From the NCBI RefSeq assembly GCF_026222555.1, contig NZ_CP098511.1:4259501-4323500 (forward strand): a stretch of 64,000 bases of DNA. The letters are read 5' to 3'. The translations under genes and the position numbers were made by a program. Position 1 is the first letter of the stretch, and every line of letters begins with the position of its first letter. Shown here in pieces: positions 34,225-43,119 of this stretch. The notes below the pieces were generated by a model. That model did no database searches. It saw only the letters and a list, made by a program, of their open reading frames with translations, and was not told the DNA's origin. The DNA comes from Aquimarina sp. ERC-38 (GTDB taxonomy: Bacteria > Bacteroidota > Bacteroidia > Flavobacteriales > Flavobacteriaceae).

Positions 34225-34761
34225 TTAAATACTATCAAAGATGCTAGCTGCATCCAGTACGCTAGAACTGTTGTCCATTAGGGTTTTGGACAAAGTATTC
34301 ATCTTTTCCGTGCTCATATTATTACCCAATACCCGAACCAGGGCAAACCCGGCTGAAGGTTTTGTGGCATAAATAATGACCTCATCAATACGGGTATCAT
34401 CTCCTTCATATAATATTTGAACATTCGTATTATTTTTAGAAAAACGCATTAATGATTCGTATTTCTTATTTTTTAAAATTGCCGTCACCTTTTGTTTTTC
34501 CGTTTCAAATTTAGCAGTATTAGCTTCCGAAGCTTTTAAGGCTAGAAAGTTTACTTTTTTAATACTTTCCAGTGCTTCTTTCTCTTCTTGTTTTAATTGA
34601 AGGCTTTGTGCGTCCAATAAGCTAGTAGGAATATCCATTGTGATAAAATCCGCATCTTCCTTTTGGTTGACCAAATATTCCTGTAAAGTTGTTTCCTGAT
34701 TACAAGAAGCTATGAAAAGGACAGCACTTAGTAATAAAACACATTTTTTAACTATTTTCAT
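34225..34761 (-). CDS. DUF4252 lipoprotein (second of two)
   Basis: A 178-residue protein with signal MKIVKKCVLLLSAVLFIASC and lipobox at Cys20. The DUF4252 region covers most of the mature part (FITMDIPTSLLD, ESLMRFSKNNTNVQILYEGDDTRIDEVIIYATKPSAGFALVRVLGNN). It is the last gene of the sigma / anti-sigma / DUF4252 cluster, 4 bp after the paralogue upstream. DUF4252 proteins commonly travel with ECF sigma genes in Flavobacteriaceae. The function is unknown; an envelope role is likely. Confidence 0.88.
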   Translation of the reverse strand: MKIVKKCVLLLSAVLFIASCNQETTLQEYLVNQKEDADFITMDIPTSLLDAQSLQLKQEEKEALESIKKVNFLALKASEANTAKFETEKQKVTAILKNKKYESLMRFSKNNTNVQILYEGDDTRIDEVIIYATKPSAGFALVRVLGNNMSTEKMNTLSKTLMDNSSSVLDAASIFDSI

Positions 34762-34765
34762 CTTT

Positions 34766-35311
34766 CTATTTATTTTTATCTACATTTTTCAATTCTTTTC
34801 CTCCGGGTATGTTTAAATCATCAGCTAACTTGGATACTTGTTTCAAATCTATATTTCCAGTGATAATTAACACTACGGTATCAGGGGAATCCTTAGAAGA
34901 ATTATTTCCATCCGGGCTTTCCAGGAACATAAAAAGCTCACTAACAAAATCCTCATTCTTCCCGGGTTTAGAATAAAACCGAATGTTCTGTCCGTCACTA
35001 TTTACACGCATTAATTCATCCAACGAGGCTTTTTTAAGATAACCCGTCACATCTGACTTCATTTTTAAACCTACTTCTTTATTATCCGTAGCAAATACTT
35101 TTATGTTTTCAATATTTTCTACCAAGTTGATATACTGTTGTGTCTCCTGGTCGCCGCTATCAAAATCGATTTTGCTTAGTAACTTAAACATCTTACTGGT
35201 CATCACCATAGAAGAAACATCATTCATATTCTCGTACTTATCAAAAGTACCTTGGGCAATAATAAATGTGGGGGCAATGAGGATTAGGGCAATTATGATA
35301 TACTTTTTCAT
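34766..35311 (-). CDS. DUF4252 exported protein (first of two)
   Basis: A 181-residue protein with a cleavable signal MKKYIIIALILIAPTFIIAQ and no lipobox. The mature part (FDKYENMNDVSSMVMTSKMFKLL ... LDELMRVNSDGQNIRFYSKPG ... VVLIITGNIDLKQVSKLADDL) is the DUF4252 pattern. It shares its family, but little direct identity, with the next gene. It lies between the anti-sigma gene (27 bp upstream) and the second DUF4252 gene, in one operon. Confidence 0.88.
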   Translation of the reverse strand: MKKYIIIALILIAPTFIIAQGTFDKYENMNDVSSMVMTSKMFKLLSKIDFDSGDQETQQYINLVENIENIKVFATDNKEVGLKMKSDVTGYLKKASLDELMRVNSDGQNIRFYSKPGKNEDFVSELFMFLESPDGNNSSKDSPDTVVLIITGNIDLKQVSKLADDLNIPGGKELKNVDKNK

Positions 35312-35338
35312 TTGTTTTCTCTTTAGTTTTTTAGGGTA

Positions 35339-35782
35339 TTATTTAATTGTAATTATTTTATTTTTTGTTTTTTCAAATTCATCCAGGTATTTTAAATCCT
35401 GTGCACCATGGTTCATATAGCGTGCTACCAGATGTAAAACTTCCTTTGTTTTTTGCATTGCAATTTCGGGGTCTTCATACGTACCCAGTTCTTCTTTTTC
35501 GGAGGGAAGGCTGTTGACAAAAACACCGATTAGGATAGCAATCGATGCTGCAATTCCAAGCATCCAAATGACCGAAGGCTTCTCTCGATTAAACACAGGT
35601 TCTTTATCCGGTAAGGTAACTGATTGTTCTTTCTCGAAGAATAAGAACATCTGTCGATACGCATATAAGGAAGGTTCGTCTTTATACTTTTGTAGTTCTT
35701 CTTTTAAACGTTGCTCGTCAGATAGTGAGGTGGCGCCTTCCTCATATTTTTTTAGTAACGATTTTATTTCAGGTAATTCCAT
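35339..35782 (-). CDS. Putative membrane anti-sigma factor
   Basis: About 147 residues from the ATG at 35782 (MELPEIKSLLKKYEEGATSLSDEQ). This start overlaps the end of the sigma gene by 14 bp, a coupling usual for sigma/anti-sigma pairs. The N-terminal 70 residues are cytoplasmic and helical, with the EGATSLSDEQRLKEEL pattern seen in Bacteroidetes anti-sigma-like proteins. One membrane helix lies at about 80-97 (VIWMLGIAASIAILIGVFV), and the C-terminal part is outside. No zinc-binding HxxxCxxC motif is present. The call rests on position, topology and start pattern. Confidence 0.78.
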   Translation of the reverse strand: MELPEIKSLLKKYEEGATSLSDEQRLKEELQKYKDEPSLYAYRQMFLFFEKEQSVTLPDKEPVFNREKPSVIWMLGIAASIAILIGVFVNSLPSEKEELGTYEDPEIAMQKTKEVLHLVARYMNHGAQDLKYLDEFEKTKNKIITIK

Positions 35783-36278
35783 AGCTATGTTTTTTTTCAA
35801 TTTCGGTACGTATCCATTTACGCGCTCTCGATAAAGAGACCCGTACGGCGGTCTCATTCATATCCAGCATTTTAGCAATTTCATGATTATCATATTGTTC
35901 AATATCCCGCAATTGAACGATCATACGTTGTTGTGCCGGCAGTTCATTCATAACCCGTTGTACCCAATCCATGGTATCTTTAGCTTCGGTTTTTCTATGT
36001 AAAGAAGCTTCCCTACTACTATAATTAGAATGAACCAGTTTCATATTTTCGGATTCTTTAGCTTTTAATTTATCAAAGCAAAAGTTTTTGGTCATCGTCA
36101 TGGCAAAAGCTTCTACATTCTTATACCCGGTGATACTGCTTTTATTTTTCCACAACTTCAACAGAATTTCCTGGGTAGCATCTTCAGCTTCTTCGGTACT
36201 CACCAATAAACGCTTGGCCATTCTAAAAAGTTTGTCCTTAAACGTATCGGTTAATTTTATAAAAGCTACTTCTTTCAT
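35769..36278 (-). CDS. ECF-type RNA polymerase sigma factor
   Basis: A 169-residue sigma-70 family protein. Region 2 is in LFRMAKRLLVSTEEAEDATQEILLKLWKNKSSITGYKNVEAFAMTMTKNFCFDKLK (about 17-72), with the typical AEDATQEIFLKLW-type motif. Region 4 is in LPAQQRMIVQLRDIEQYDNHEIAKMLDMNETAVRVSLSRARKWIR (about 113-158). Only regions 2 and 4 are present, so it is an ECF factor. It heads a four-gene operon with an overlapping anti-sigma gene and two DUF4252 genes, and probably activates this operon itself. Confidence 0.95.
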   Translation of the reverse strand: MKEVAFIKLTDTFKDKLFRMAKRLLVSTEEAEDATQEILLKLWKNKSSITGYKNVEAFAMTMTKNFCFDKLKAKESENMKLVHSNYSSREASLHRKTEAKDTMDWVQRVMNELPAQQRMIVQLRDIEQYDNHEIAKMLDMNETAVRVSLSRARKWIRTEIEKKHSYGIT

Positions 36279-36513
36279 TCCGGTTATTCGTAAAACCTGC
36301 GTTATTAATGCTTTATAAAAGGGAGACGACCTACTGCTTTTTTTGTTACAAGTATACTAAAAAACAATTTTTATATGTTATCTTTCTACATAATAGCCGT
36401 ACTAATATGATAATGAAGGTATGTAGTACTACATATTCAATATTCCGGAGCTATAGTCATTTAAAGCAACAGGAAGCATACCACTTTGAAATTAATCAAA
36501 ACAGGATTATTAA

Positions 36514-37944
36514 ATGAAATACAACTACCTCTTTTTTCTCTTCTTCGGAAGCAGTTTACTTATTAATACGGCTTGTTTTAAAGACAATGATGATGTAATT
36601 GTTCCATCAAATACTTCAGAAATTAATGATTTTATCTGGAGGGGAATGAACCGCTTTTATTTGTATAAGGCTACTTCTGCAAACTTAGGCAACGACCGAT
36701 TTGACGGCAATACCGAATACCAATCCTTTATTAATTCTTTTGATTCACCGGAAGCTTTATTTGATAATTTACAGGTAGTCATTGATGAATTTAGCTTTTT
36801 AGTAGATGACTATATTGAACTTGAGAATTCTTTTAACGGAATTACCAAAAACAACGGGATGGAATTTACATTAAGTCGCTATCCTAATGAACCCACTAAT
36901 ATTTTTGGATTTGTACGTTTGGTGCTACCTGGTACAGATGCGGAGGCTAAAGGACTTACCCGGGGAATAATTTTTAACCGTATTGACGGTCAACAGATTA
37001 CTGAAAATAATTTTAGGTCTTTACTTGCTTCAGATACGTATACGATTGGATTAGCAACACTAGCGGGCGAAACTATTACGGAGGTAGCTACCACCATAAG
37101 TCTTACTAAAGTTGAATATACGGAGAACCCTGTATTTATTGATAAAGTCATTGTTGAAGAAGGAAAGAAGATAGGTTACCTGATGTATAACGCTTTTAAT
37201 GCTAGTTTTGACTCCCAATTAAACGCTGCTTTTGCCCGGCTTAAATCTGAAAATATTGAGGAGTTAGTCCTAGACCTTAGATATAATGGCGGTGGAAATG
37301 TAGAGACTGCCAAAGATTTGGCCAGTATGATTACCGGACAATTCAACGGAGAAATTTTTTCTACTGAAGAGTGGAATGAAGAGTTTCAGGAAGCATTTCT
37401 AAACGATAACCCCGATCGCCTGATCAATCGATTTGATACTAAAATTGATAATGGGGAAGATATTAATTCGTTACAACTTACCCGGGTTTTTGTGTTGACT
37501 ACCCGTAGTTCAGCTTCTGCCAGCGAACTGATCATAAATGCATTAGATCCTTATATCGATGTAGTAAGAATAGGAACTACTACCCGGGGTAAATTTCAAG
37601 CATCCATAACGCTTTATGATTCGGATAATTTTAGACGACAGCGGGCAAACCCCGGTCATACCTATGCTATGCAACCTTTAGTACTTAAGTCACTAAACTC
37701 AGTTGGGTTTACCGATTATTTTGACGGACTTGCTCCGGACATTGAAGTACCGGAAGATTTTAGTAATCCCGGAGTTTTAGGAACTCCAGAAGAACCCCTT
37801 TTTAAAGCAGCCTTAGACGTGATTTTTGCCAGGAAGTCTTTAAAACATAAAGCGAATATTAGATATCAGTTTGTTGGGGAAAGCGGGGAATCGCAACTAA
37901 ACTATCAAAAGATGTTTAAAAAGGAGATTGAATTTACACATTAA
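36514..37944 (+). CDS. S41-family peptidase lipoprotein, paralogue 1
   Basis: A 476-residue protein with signal MKYNYLFFLFFGSSLLINTAC (lipobox NTAC). An N-terminal helical domain (about 35-115) comes first. A PDZ-like domain follows (about 125-215, FVRLVLPGTDAEAKGLTRGIIFNRIDGQQIT). The peptidase core has LVLDLRYNGGGNVETAKDLASM (oxyanion strand), SSASASELIINALDP with the catalytic Ser, and TTTRGKFQ with the general-base Lys 25 residues later. It is a tail-specific-protease relative anchored in the envelope. It is the first of three tandem paralogues, 64 bp before the second. Confidence 0.92.
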   Translation: MKYNYLFFLFFGSSLLINTACFKDNDDVIVPSNTSEINDFIWRGMNRFYLYKATSANLGNDRFDGNTEYQSFINSFDSPEALFDNLQVVIDEFSFLVDDYIELENSFNGITKNNGMEFTLSRYPNEPTNIFGFVRLVLPGTDAEAKGLTRGIIFNRIDGQQITENNFRSLLASDTYTIGLATLAGETITEVATTISLTKVEYTENPVFIDKVIVEEGKKIGYLMYNAFNASFDSQLNAAFARLKSENIEELVLDLRYNGGGNVETAKDLASMITGQFNGEIFSTEEWNEEFQEAFLNDNPDRLINRFDTKIDNGEDINSLQLTRVFVLTTRSSASASELIINALDPYIDVVRIGTTTRGKFQASITLYDSDNFRRQRANPGHTYAMQPLVLKSLNSVGFTDYFDGLAPDIEVPEDFSNPGVLGTPEEPLFKAALDVIFARKSLKHKANIRYQFVGESGESQLNYQKMFKKEIEFTH

Positions 37945-38008
37945 CATCAAAATACAATACTTTTTTTAAGTTAAAACCTTATATTTAGAAATTATTTAAA
38001 ATGCTCTT

Positions 38009-39487
38009 ATGAAAAAGATAAAATACCTAAGCTTGTTAGTTGCCTTTATTACACTAATAGCTTGTAGCAACGATGATGAAGGAACGGATACAGATACAGG
38101 TAATGAAATAGATACTGACAACGAAGTCGTAAATGAAGATTTTGAGGTTGATGACTTTATTTGGCAAGCTATGAATCTAGTATATCTTTATAAAGCAGAT
38201 GTTTCAGATCTAAATGATGACAAAATTCAAAATCAATCGGAATATGAAAACTTTTTAAAAAGCTTTGATTCTCCGGAATCTCTGTATGACGCATTGCAAT
38301 CCAGTCAAGACCGATTTAGTTTTCTAACACCAGATTATGTAGCCTTAGAGAAACAATTCAGTGGCATCTCTAAAAGTAATGGAATGGAGTTTGGTTTAGT
38401 AAGAAAAACTCAAGGTGGTGACGATGTAGTAGGATTTGTAAGATATGTTTTACCAAGCACGGATGCGGAAAGAAAAGGGATTGAGCGAGGAGATTTTTTT
38501 GATGCTATTGATGGAGAAGTATTAACTGTTAATAGTAATTTTCAAGAATTATTTGCAAGAGACTCCTATACCGTAAGATTTGTGGACGAGACTAATAACT
38601 TTACTCCTATAGAAGATATAAACTTAACCGCGGTAGAGTATACAGAGAATCCTATTTTTATTTCTAAAACCATAGATTATAAAGGTCAAAAGATCGGTTA
38701 TATAATGTATAATGGATTTACCGGCACCTTCGATGAACAATTGAATGATGCTTTTGGAGTCCTAAAAACGGATGGAGTTACAGATTTAATCCTTGATTTG
38801 CGTTATAATGGAGGTGGTTCCGTACGTACGGCCATTGATCTAGCCGCGATGATTACCGGACAATTTACCGGTGATATTTTTTCTAAAGAGATTTGGAATG
38901 AAAATTTACAGGCACAATTTTCATCAGGGCCAAACGGAGAAGAAAATTTATTAAATCGATTTGTAGATACGATACGAACCGGAGCTCCTATTAATAAACT
39001 AGAGCTTGCTAAAGTCCATGTTTTAACAACCGATCGTACCGCTTCGGCTAGTGAATTAATAATTAACGGATTAGATCCTTATATCACTGTAGTACAAATT
39101 GGAGAAACTACTACTGGTAAGTTTCAGGCCTCTGCAACTTTTTATGACTCGCAAAATCTAGGTAGAGAAAATGCAAATCCTAATCATACCTATGCGATTC
39201 AACCATTAATTTTTAAATCAGCAAATAAAGATGATATTACTGATTTTGTAGATGGATTGGTTCCGGAAGTTCCTTTTCAGGAAAGCTTACTTAACTTAGG
39301 TACTTTAGGAGAAGTAGAAGAACCTTTTTTAAATGCTGCCTTAGAATTTATTACAACTGGCGCCGTGCCTACTAGTTCTAAAAGCAATTTATTGAATGAA
39401 ACCATCGGTGAATCAAAAATGCATTCACCCATCTACCAAAAAATGTATGACAATACTAAAGATTATTCTTTTTTATTAAAAGATTAG
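38009..39487 (+). CDS. S41-family peptidase lipoprotein, paralogue 2
   Basis: A 492-residue protein with signal MKKIKYLSLLVAFITLIAC, then an Asp/Glu/Thr-rich linker. The PDZ-like part includes FVRYVLPSTDAERKGIERGDFFDAIDGE. The active site is intact: LILDLRYNGGGSVRTAIDLAAM, RTASASELIINGLDP with Ser, and ETTTGKFQAS with Lys. The C-terminal motif GESKMHSPIYQKMYD also occurs in the other two copies in varied form. All three are clearly related along their full length, pointing to tandem duplication. Targets are unknown. Confidence 0.92.
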   Translation: MKKIKYLSLLVAFITLIACSNDDEGTDTDTGNEIDTDNEVVNEDFEVDDFIWQAMNLVYLYKADVSDLNDDKIQNQSEYENFLKSFDSPESLYDALQSSQDRFSFLTPDYVALEKQFSGISKSNGMEFGLVRKTQGGDDVVGFVRYVLPSTDAERKGIERGDFFDAIDGEVLTVNSNFQELFARDSYTVRFVDETNNFTPIEDINLTAVEYTENPIFISKTIDYKGQKIGYIMYNGFTGTFDEQLNDAFGVLKTDGVTDLILDLRYNGGGSVRTAIDLAAMITGQFTGDIFSKEIWNENLQAQFSSGPNGEENLLNRFVDTIRTGAPINKLELAKVHVLTTDRTASASELIINGLDPYITVVQIGETTTGKFQASATFYDSQNLGRENANPNHTYAIQPLIFKSANKDDITDFVDGLVPEVPFQESLLNLGTLGEVEEPFLNAALEFITTGAVPTSSKSNLLNETIGESKMHSPIYQKMYDNTKDYSFLLKD

Positions 39488-39648
39488 TCATGAGATGTAT
39501 GATAGATTTTACTTTTTTAGTTCCTATTTTTCAAAGGGAGGAGCTAAAATAGTATTTATTTTTTAGTGAGCATCCTTAACTAATCCTACTCTTGACAATT
39601 TTTTAAAACTAGCATTCTACAACCTTTAAATTAAAAATTATAAAAATT

Positions 39649-39656
39649 TATCTTTG
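39649..39656 (+). promoter_or_regulatory. Minus-7 box of the toxin-antitoxin pair
   Basis: TATCTTTG, an exact TAnnTTTG match, 22 bp before the antitoxin ATG. It supports transcription of the pair independent of the peptidase gene upstream. No exact TTG lies at -33. Confidence 0.5.
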
Positions 39657-39678
39657 TTATAACAAAAAAGCAAATGTG

Positions 39679-39906
39679 ATGAATATAGAAAGTACCAAGT
39701 TAGAACTAATGCATTTATTACTTCAAACTCAAGAAGAATCATTACTTACTAAATTAAAGAAAGTTTTTGAAGAAGAGCAAAAGGATTGGTGGTATGATTT
39801 AAGCAAACAAGAACAAGAAGATATTGAAGTTAGTATTATTCAAGCAAATAGAGAGGAGTATATAGATGATAAAGAAGCGATGAATCGCTTTCAAAAATGG
39901 CATTAA
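39679..39906 (+). CDS. Type II antitoxin (addiction-module component type)
   Basis: About 75 residues from ATG 39679 (a GTG sits just before). The N-terminal half is helical (KLELMHLLLQTQEESLLTKLKKVFEEEQ). The C-terminal part has DLSKQEQEDIEVSIIQANREEYIDDKEAMNRFQKW, the pattern of the small antitoxins that pair with RelE/ParE toxins (compare the TIGR02574 type, in which a helix-rich N-terminus precedes a toxin-wrapping tail). It overlaps the toxin start by 10 bp, so the two are co-translated. Its length and overlap leave little doubt about the pair, though the family name is less certain. Confidence 0.8.
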   Translation: MNIESTKLELMHLLLQTQEESLLTKLKKVFEEEQKDWWYDLSKQEQEDIEVSIIQANREEYIDDKEAMNRFQKWH

Positions 39907-40190
39907 AAATAGTATGGACTCCTAAAGCTCTCGAAGGTTTAGATTCCGTGCTTGATTATCTTGATATACATTGGACCTCAAAAGAAATATTAATTTTAGA
40001 AAGTAAAATCGAAGAATTTAAATCGCAAGTAGAAAGGACACCTTTTATATACCCAACTACTGGGAAACACAAGTATATTCGAAAAGCTGTATTGAGCAAA
40101 CACAATTATATTATCTATCGGATAAAACCTCAAAAGAAAGTTATAGAAATTATTTATTTTAAAGCATCAAAACAGAAACCGGATTCTTAA
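39897..40190 (+). CDS. Type II toxin, RelE/ParE family
   Basis: A 97-residue basic protein. Typical features are IVWTPKALEGLDSVLDYLDIHWTSKE at the N-terminus, FKSQVERTPFIYPTTGKHKYIRKAVLSKHNYIIYRIK in the middle and IEIIYFKASKQKP at the end, the beta-sheet plan of ParE-type plasmid stabilisation toxins. Members target gyrase (ParE) or cut mRNA on the ribosome (RelE); the sequence looks closer to ParE. It overlaps the antitoxin gene. The pair sits between the second and third S41 peptidase genes. Confidence 0.9.
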   Translation: MALKIVWTPKALEGLDSVLDYLDIHWTSKEILILESKIEEFKSQVERTPFIYPTTGKHKYIRKAVLSKHNYIIYRIKPQKKVIEIIYFKASKQKPDS

Positions 40191-40437
40191 TAGTACTATC
40201 TCCAAATTAAAAGTTTCATTAACACTATTTCCTGCTGGAAATACCCTAAAAATCAAAGCAAAACCTCTTATTAAAATTATAACGCTGAAAATTCCCTACG
40301 GTAGTTTAACCGTATGTACACGATAATTAAACTATTAAATATTGTTAAAAAAGTTTAATTTTTACTCTTAAAATTTATTAAACATTACCTTCTTTCGTAC
40401 GAAAATATTACTTTTAACAATTCTTTAAAAGAACCTT

Positions 40438-41955
40438 ATGAAAAGAATACAATATTTAGCTTTTTTGTTTGCCTTTGTGATATTTTTTAGTTGTGGTAGT
40501 GATGATGAGGGTATGGATCCAATCTCAGATCCGGATCCGGATCCAAAAGAAGAAATTGATCCGGACAATGAGGATTTTGAAATTGATGATTTTATATACG
40601 AAAATATGAACCTGTACTATCTTTATAAAGAAGATGTTGCAGATTTAGCTAATAATAGATGGGAATCAGAACAAAAATATAAACAGTATTTAGCTAATTT
40701 TGAATCTCCCGAATCTCTTTTTGATAATTTACTATCAAAAGACTTATTATTAGGACAACGTAAAGACCGGTTTAGCTTTTTGATTAATGATATCAACACG
40801 TTTAAAAATGCCCAGTCCGGAGTAATTACTACCAGTGGTATGCAATTTAAAGTAGGACTAATTTTTCAGGACAGTAGAGACCTATTTGGTTATGTAACCT
40901 ATGTGTTACCTAATACGGATGCAGCGACAAAAGGCATCCAAAGGGGTCAATTTTTTACCCATGTAGACGGATTAAAATTGACAATTGATAACTTTTTAGA
41001 TTTATTAATAAACGATAACGCTTCTTTTACGATTGGCTTTGCAGATCAGGATTTTCAAAGAACTGAAGATATAACTTTACTAAAGGCTCAACATATAGAA
41101 GATCCCATTCATATTGCTAAAACTCTTGAATTTAATGGAAAGAGAGTTGGATATTTAATGTATAACGAATTTAACTTTGATTTTAACGGACAGTTAAATG
41201 AAGTTTTTGCAGATTTTAAAGCAGAAGGGATTAGTGATTTGGTATTAGACCTAAGATACAATGGTGGGGGTTCCGTAAATACTGCGATTGCCCTTGCCGG
41301 AATGATTACCGGACAGTTTAAAGGCGAAATTTTTACTCAAAATTCTCATAATAAAGATTATCAGGCAGCTATTAATAATTTTGCTAATGCAGATGAAATT
41401 TTATTCGATCGGTTTTCTGATAAAGTTACGATAGAAATTAAAGACGATGGACCTAATATAACCGAACCTATGAACTCTTTAAATTTAAATAGGGTTATTG
41501 TATTAGCTGGTTCTAATAGTGCATCTGCTAGTGAATTAATTATAAATAGTTTAGAACCTTATATCGAGGTAGTCCACATTGGAAATAATACCACCGGTAA
41601 ATTTCAGGGATCAGCAACCATTTATGATTCTGAAAGGGTTTTTACAAGACAAGGTATCAATCCTAATCATAATTATGCTTTACAACCCTTAATTGTTAAA
41701 ATTGCAAATAAAGAGGGTATTACCGATTTTGCTAATGGTTTAACCCCGGACTATACATTTATAGAGAACGCTTTTAAGATGGGAACATTAGGTGATGTAT
41801 TTGAACCTTGGTTAAATGAAGCCTTAGAATATATTGTAACTGGTACTTTAACAGAAACCAAAAATAATGGTAACAGTTTTAAAGAAGTAGGAAATTCTAA
41901 AATGAAGCAGTTAAACTATCAAAGAATGTATGTAGATATGGTACCGGAAAAATAA
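40438..41955 (+). CDS. S41-family peptidase lipoprotein, paralogue 3
   Basis: A 505-residue protein with signal MKRIQYLAFLFAFVIFFSC followed by a linker with repeated Asp-Pro. The PDZ-like region is FGYVTYVLPNTDAATKGIQRGQFFTHVDG. The catalytic parts LVLDLRYNGGGSVNTAIALAGM, NSASASELIINSLEP (Ser) and NTTGKFQGS (Lys) are intact. A short insertion DKVTIEIKDDGPNITEP before the Ser strand is absent from the other two copies. A toxin-antitoxin pair separates it from paralogue 2. A strong terminator ends the cluster. Confidence 0.92.
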   Translation: MKRIQYLAFLFAFVIFFSCGSDDEGMDPISDPDPDPKEEIDPDNEDFEIDDFIYENMNLYYLYKEDVADLANNRWESEQKYKQYLANFESPESLFDNLLSKDLLLGQRKDRFSFLINDINTFKNAQSGVITTSGMQFKVGLIFQDSRDLFGYVTYVLPNTDAATKGIQRGQFFTHVDGLKLTIDNFLDLLINDNASFTIGFADQDFQRTEDITLLKAQHIEDPIHIAKTLEFNGKRVGYLMYNEFNFDFNGQLNEVFADFKAEGISDLVLDLRYNGGGSVNTAIALAGMITGQFKGEIFTQNSHNKDYQAAINNFANADEILFDRFSDKVTIEIKDDGPNITEPMNSLNLNRVIVLAGSNSASASELIINSLEPYIEVVHIGNNTTGKFQGSATIYDSERVFTRQGINPNHNYALQPLIVKIANKEGITDFANGLTPDYTFIENAFKMGTLGDVFEPWLNEALEYIVTGTLTETKNNGNSFKEVGNSKMKQLNYQRMYVDMVPEK

Positions 41956-41977
41956 CTGGCTGTATTCTTATTATAAG

Positions 41978-42011
41978 AAAGCCGTTTCAAAGCATATTGA
42001 AACGGCTTTTT
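41978..42011 (+). terminator. Intrinsic terminator at the end of the S41 cluster
   Basis: Perfect 13-bp stem aaagccgtttcaa / ttgaaacggcttt around a 6-nt loop with T-tail, between the convergent genes ending at 41955 and 42047. It may work in both directions. Confidence 0.9.
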
Positions 42012-42046
42012 GCTCTTTATAGCCACGCAGGCAGGTATGGGGTACT

Positions 42047-43114
42047 CTACTGAAAGTAAATCTTAGAAGGTACGACGCCTACCGTAACAGATTCAATGAC
42101 TTCCAGGGTTTCCAGATCGATAATATCCAGTTCACCATCACTACCAAAATCTTTTGCATCTACTGCATATAACCTATTGTCGCGAATACTCATACCATAA
42201 TACGATAAATCTTCAAGTATAGGAGACTCGGCGAGGGTTTGTGAAGTTTTTGCTATCTTGTAAACTTTTGCATCCAGGTAATAATAAATTTCTCCATTTT
42301 CATAATCCATTAAAGAAGGTTGTTGCTGATCCGGAAAAGGAATTGTTGTTTCAATTTCATTAGTGGTTGTATTTAATTTAACCAAAGCTCCAGGGGTAGA
42401 TTTTGAAGCATCAACAAAATCAGGTTTTCCTCCACATAGAATCCATAAATTTTCGTCTCCGTCAAGTTCTAACTCATCCGGATTATCTCCTACTACGACT
42501 TCCGTAACATTATCTGTATTAATATCAATAATTGAAAGTATATCGTTATTGGTAAAACCTCCTTTATGAGATACATAGATAAAATCACCTTTACCTACCA
42601 CCCTTTCTGGACCATTAGAAACCGGAATAGTATTTTCGACCGTAAAGGTTTCTAAGTCCAGGACTGCTATAAAATCATCCGTAGTATCTTCCGGATTTCC
42701 CCAATTAGTAACATATCCTTTACCACCCGCAAAATCGATATATCTTGGAGTTTGTAACCCTTCGGTAACAATTGTTTTTTCCTTAAAAGTATAGCGATTT
42801 ACAACGGCTACGGTATTAGCATTATCAACCACTACAAAAGCCAGGCTATCTAGAAACCCTATAGATTGTTGAAACGTTCCTAATATCCCTTCATTTACAG
42901 TGCTATAGATGTTATTCCGTACATTAGCTAAACTTTCCGGAATAAAGGATACTGATCCGGAGACTCCGGTAGTAGATCCTTCATGAGATACCAGTATTCC
43001 ATTTTGAAATGCTCCCTGAATAATTTCTTCCGGAGTTGTGTTGTCATCGTCACTACAGCTAGCCAGAAACAAGGTAGTACATAAGCTTATTAGGAATAAA
43101 TTTTTGATTGTCAT
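42047..43114 (-). CDS. Surface lipoprotein with YncE/DUF5074 beta-propeller (BtuG-like)
   Basis: A 355-residue protein with signal MTIKNLFLISLCTTLFLASC (lipobox at Cys20) followed by acidic residues, which in Bacteroidetes often direct surface exposure. The body is a repeat of propeller blades of the YncE type (FIAVLDLETFTVENTIPVSNGPERVVGKGDFIYVSH, ILSIIDINTDNVTEVVVGDNPDELELDGDENLWILCGG). Proteins of this kind located beside B12 TonB receptors in Bacteroides (BtuG) bind cobalamin at the cell surface and sit as a lid on BtuB. Position, 5 bp after the receptor gene and behind the riboswitch, supports that role here. Confidence 0.82.
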   Translation of the reverse strand: MTIKNLFLISLCTTLFLASCSDDDNTTPEEIIQGAFQNGILVSHEGSTTGVSGSVSFIPESLANVRNNIYSTVNEGILGTFQQSIGFLDSLAFVVVDNANTVAVVNRYTFKEKTIVTEGLQTPRYIDFAGGKGYVTNWGNPEDTTDDFIAVLDLETFTVENTIPVSNGPERVVGKGDFIYVSHKGGFTNNDILSIIDINTDNVTEVVVGDNPDELELDGDENLWILCGGKPDFVDASKSTPGALVKLNTTTNEIETTIPFPDQQQPSLMDYENGEIYYYLDAKVYKIAKTSQTLAESPILEDLSYYGMSIRDNRLYAVDAKDFGSDGELDIIDLETLEVIESVTVGVVPSKIYFQ

Positions 43115-43119
43115 TGTGT

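Noticed and set aside
36308-36517. 69-codon open frame before the first S41 gene
   Set aside because: It has no recognisable domain and overlaps the next start; its Tyr/Lys/Cys-rich composition looks like AT-rich noise.
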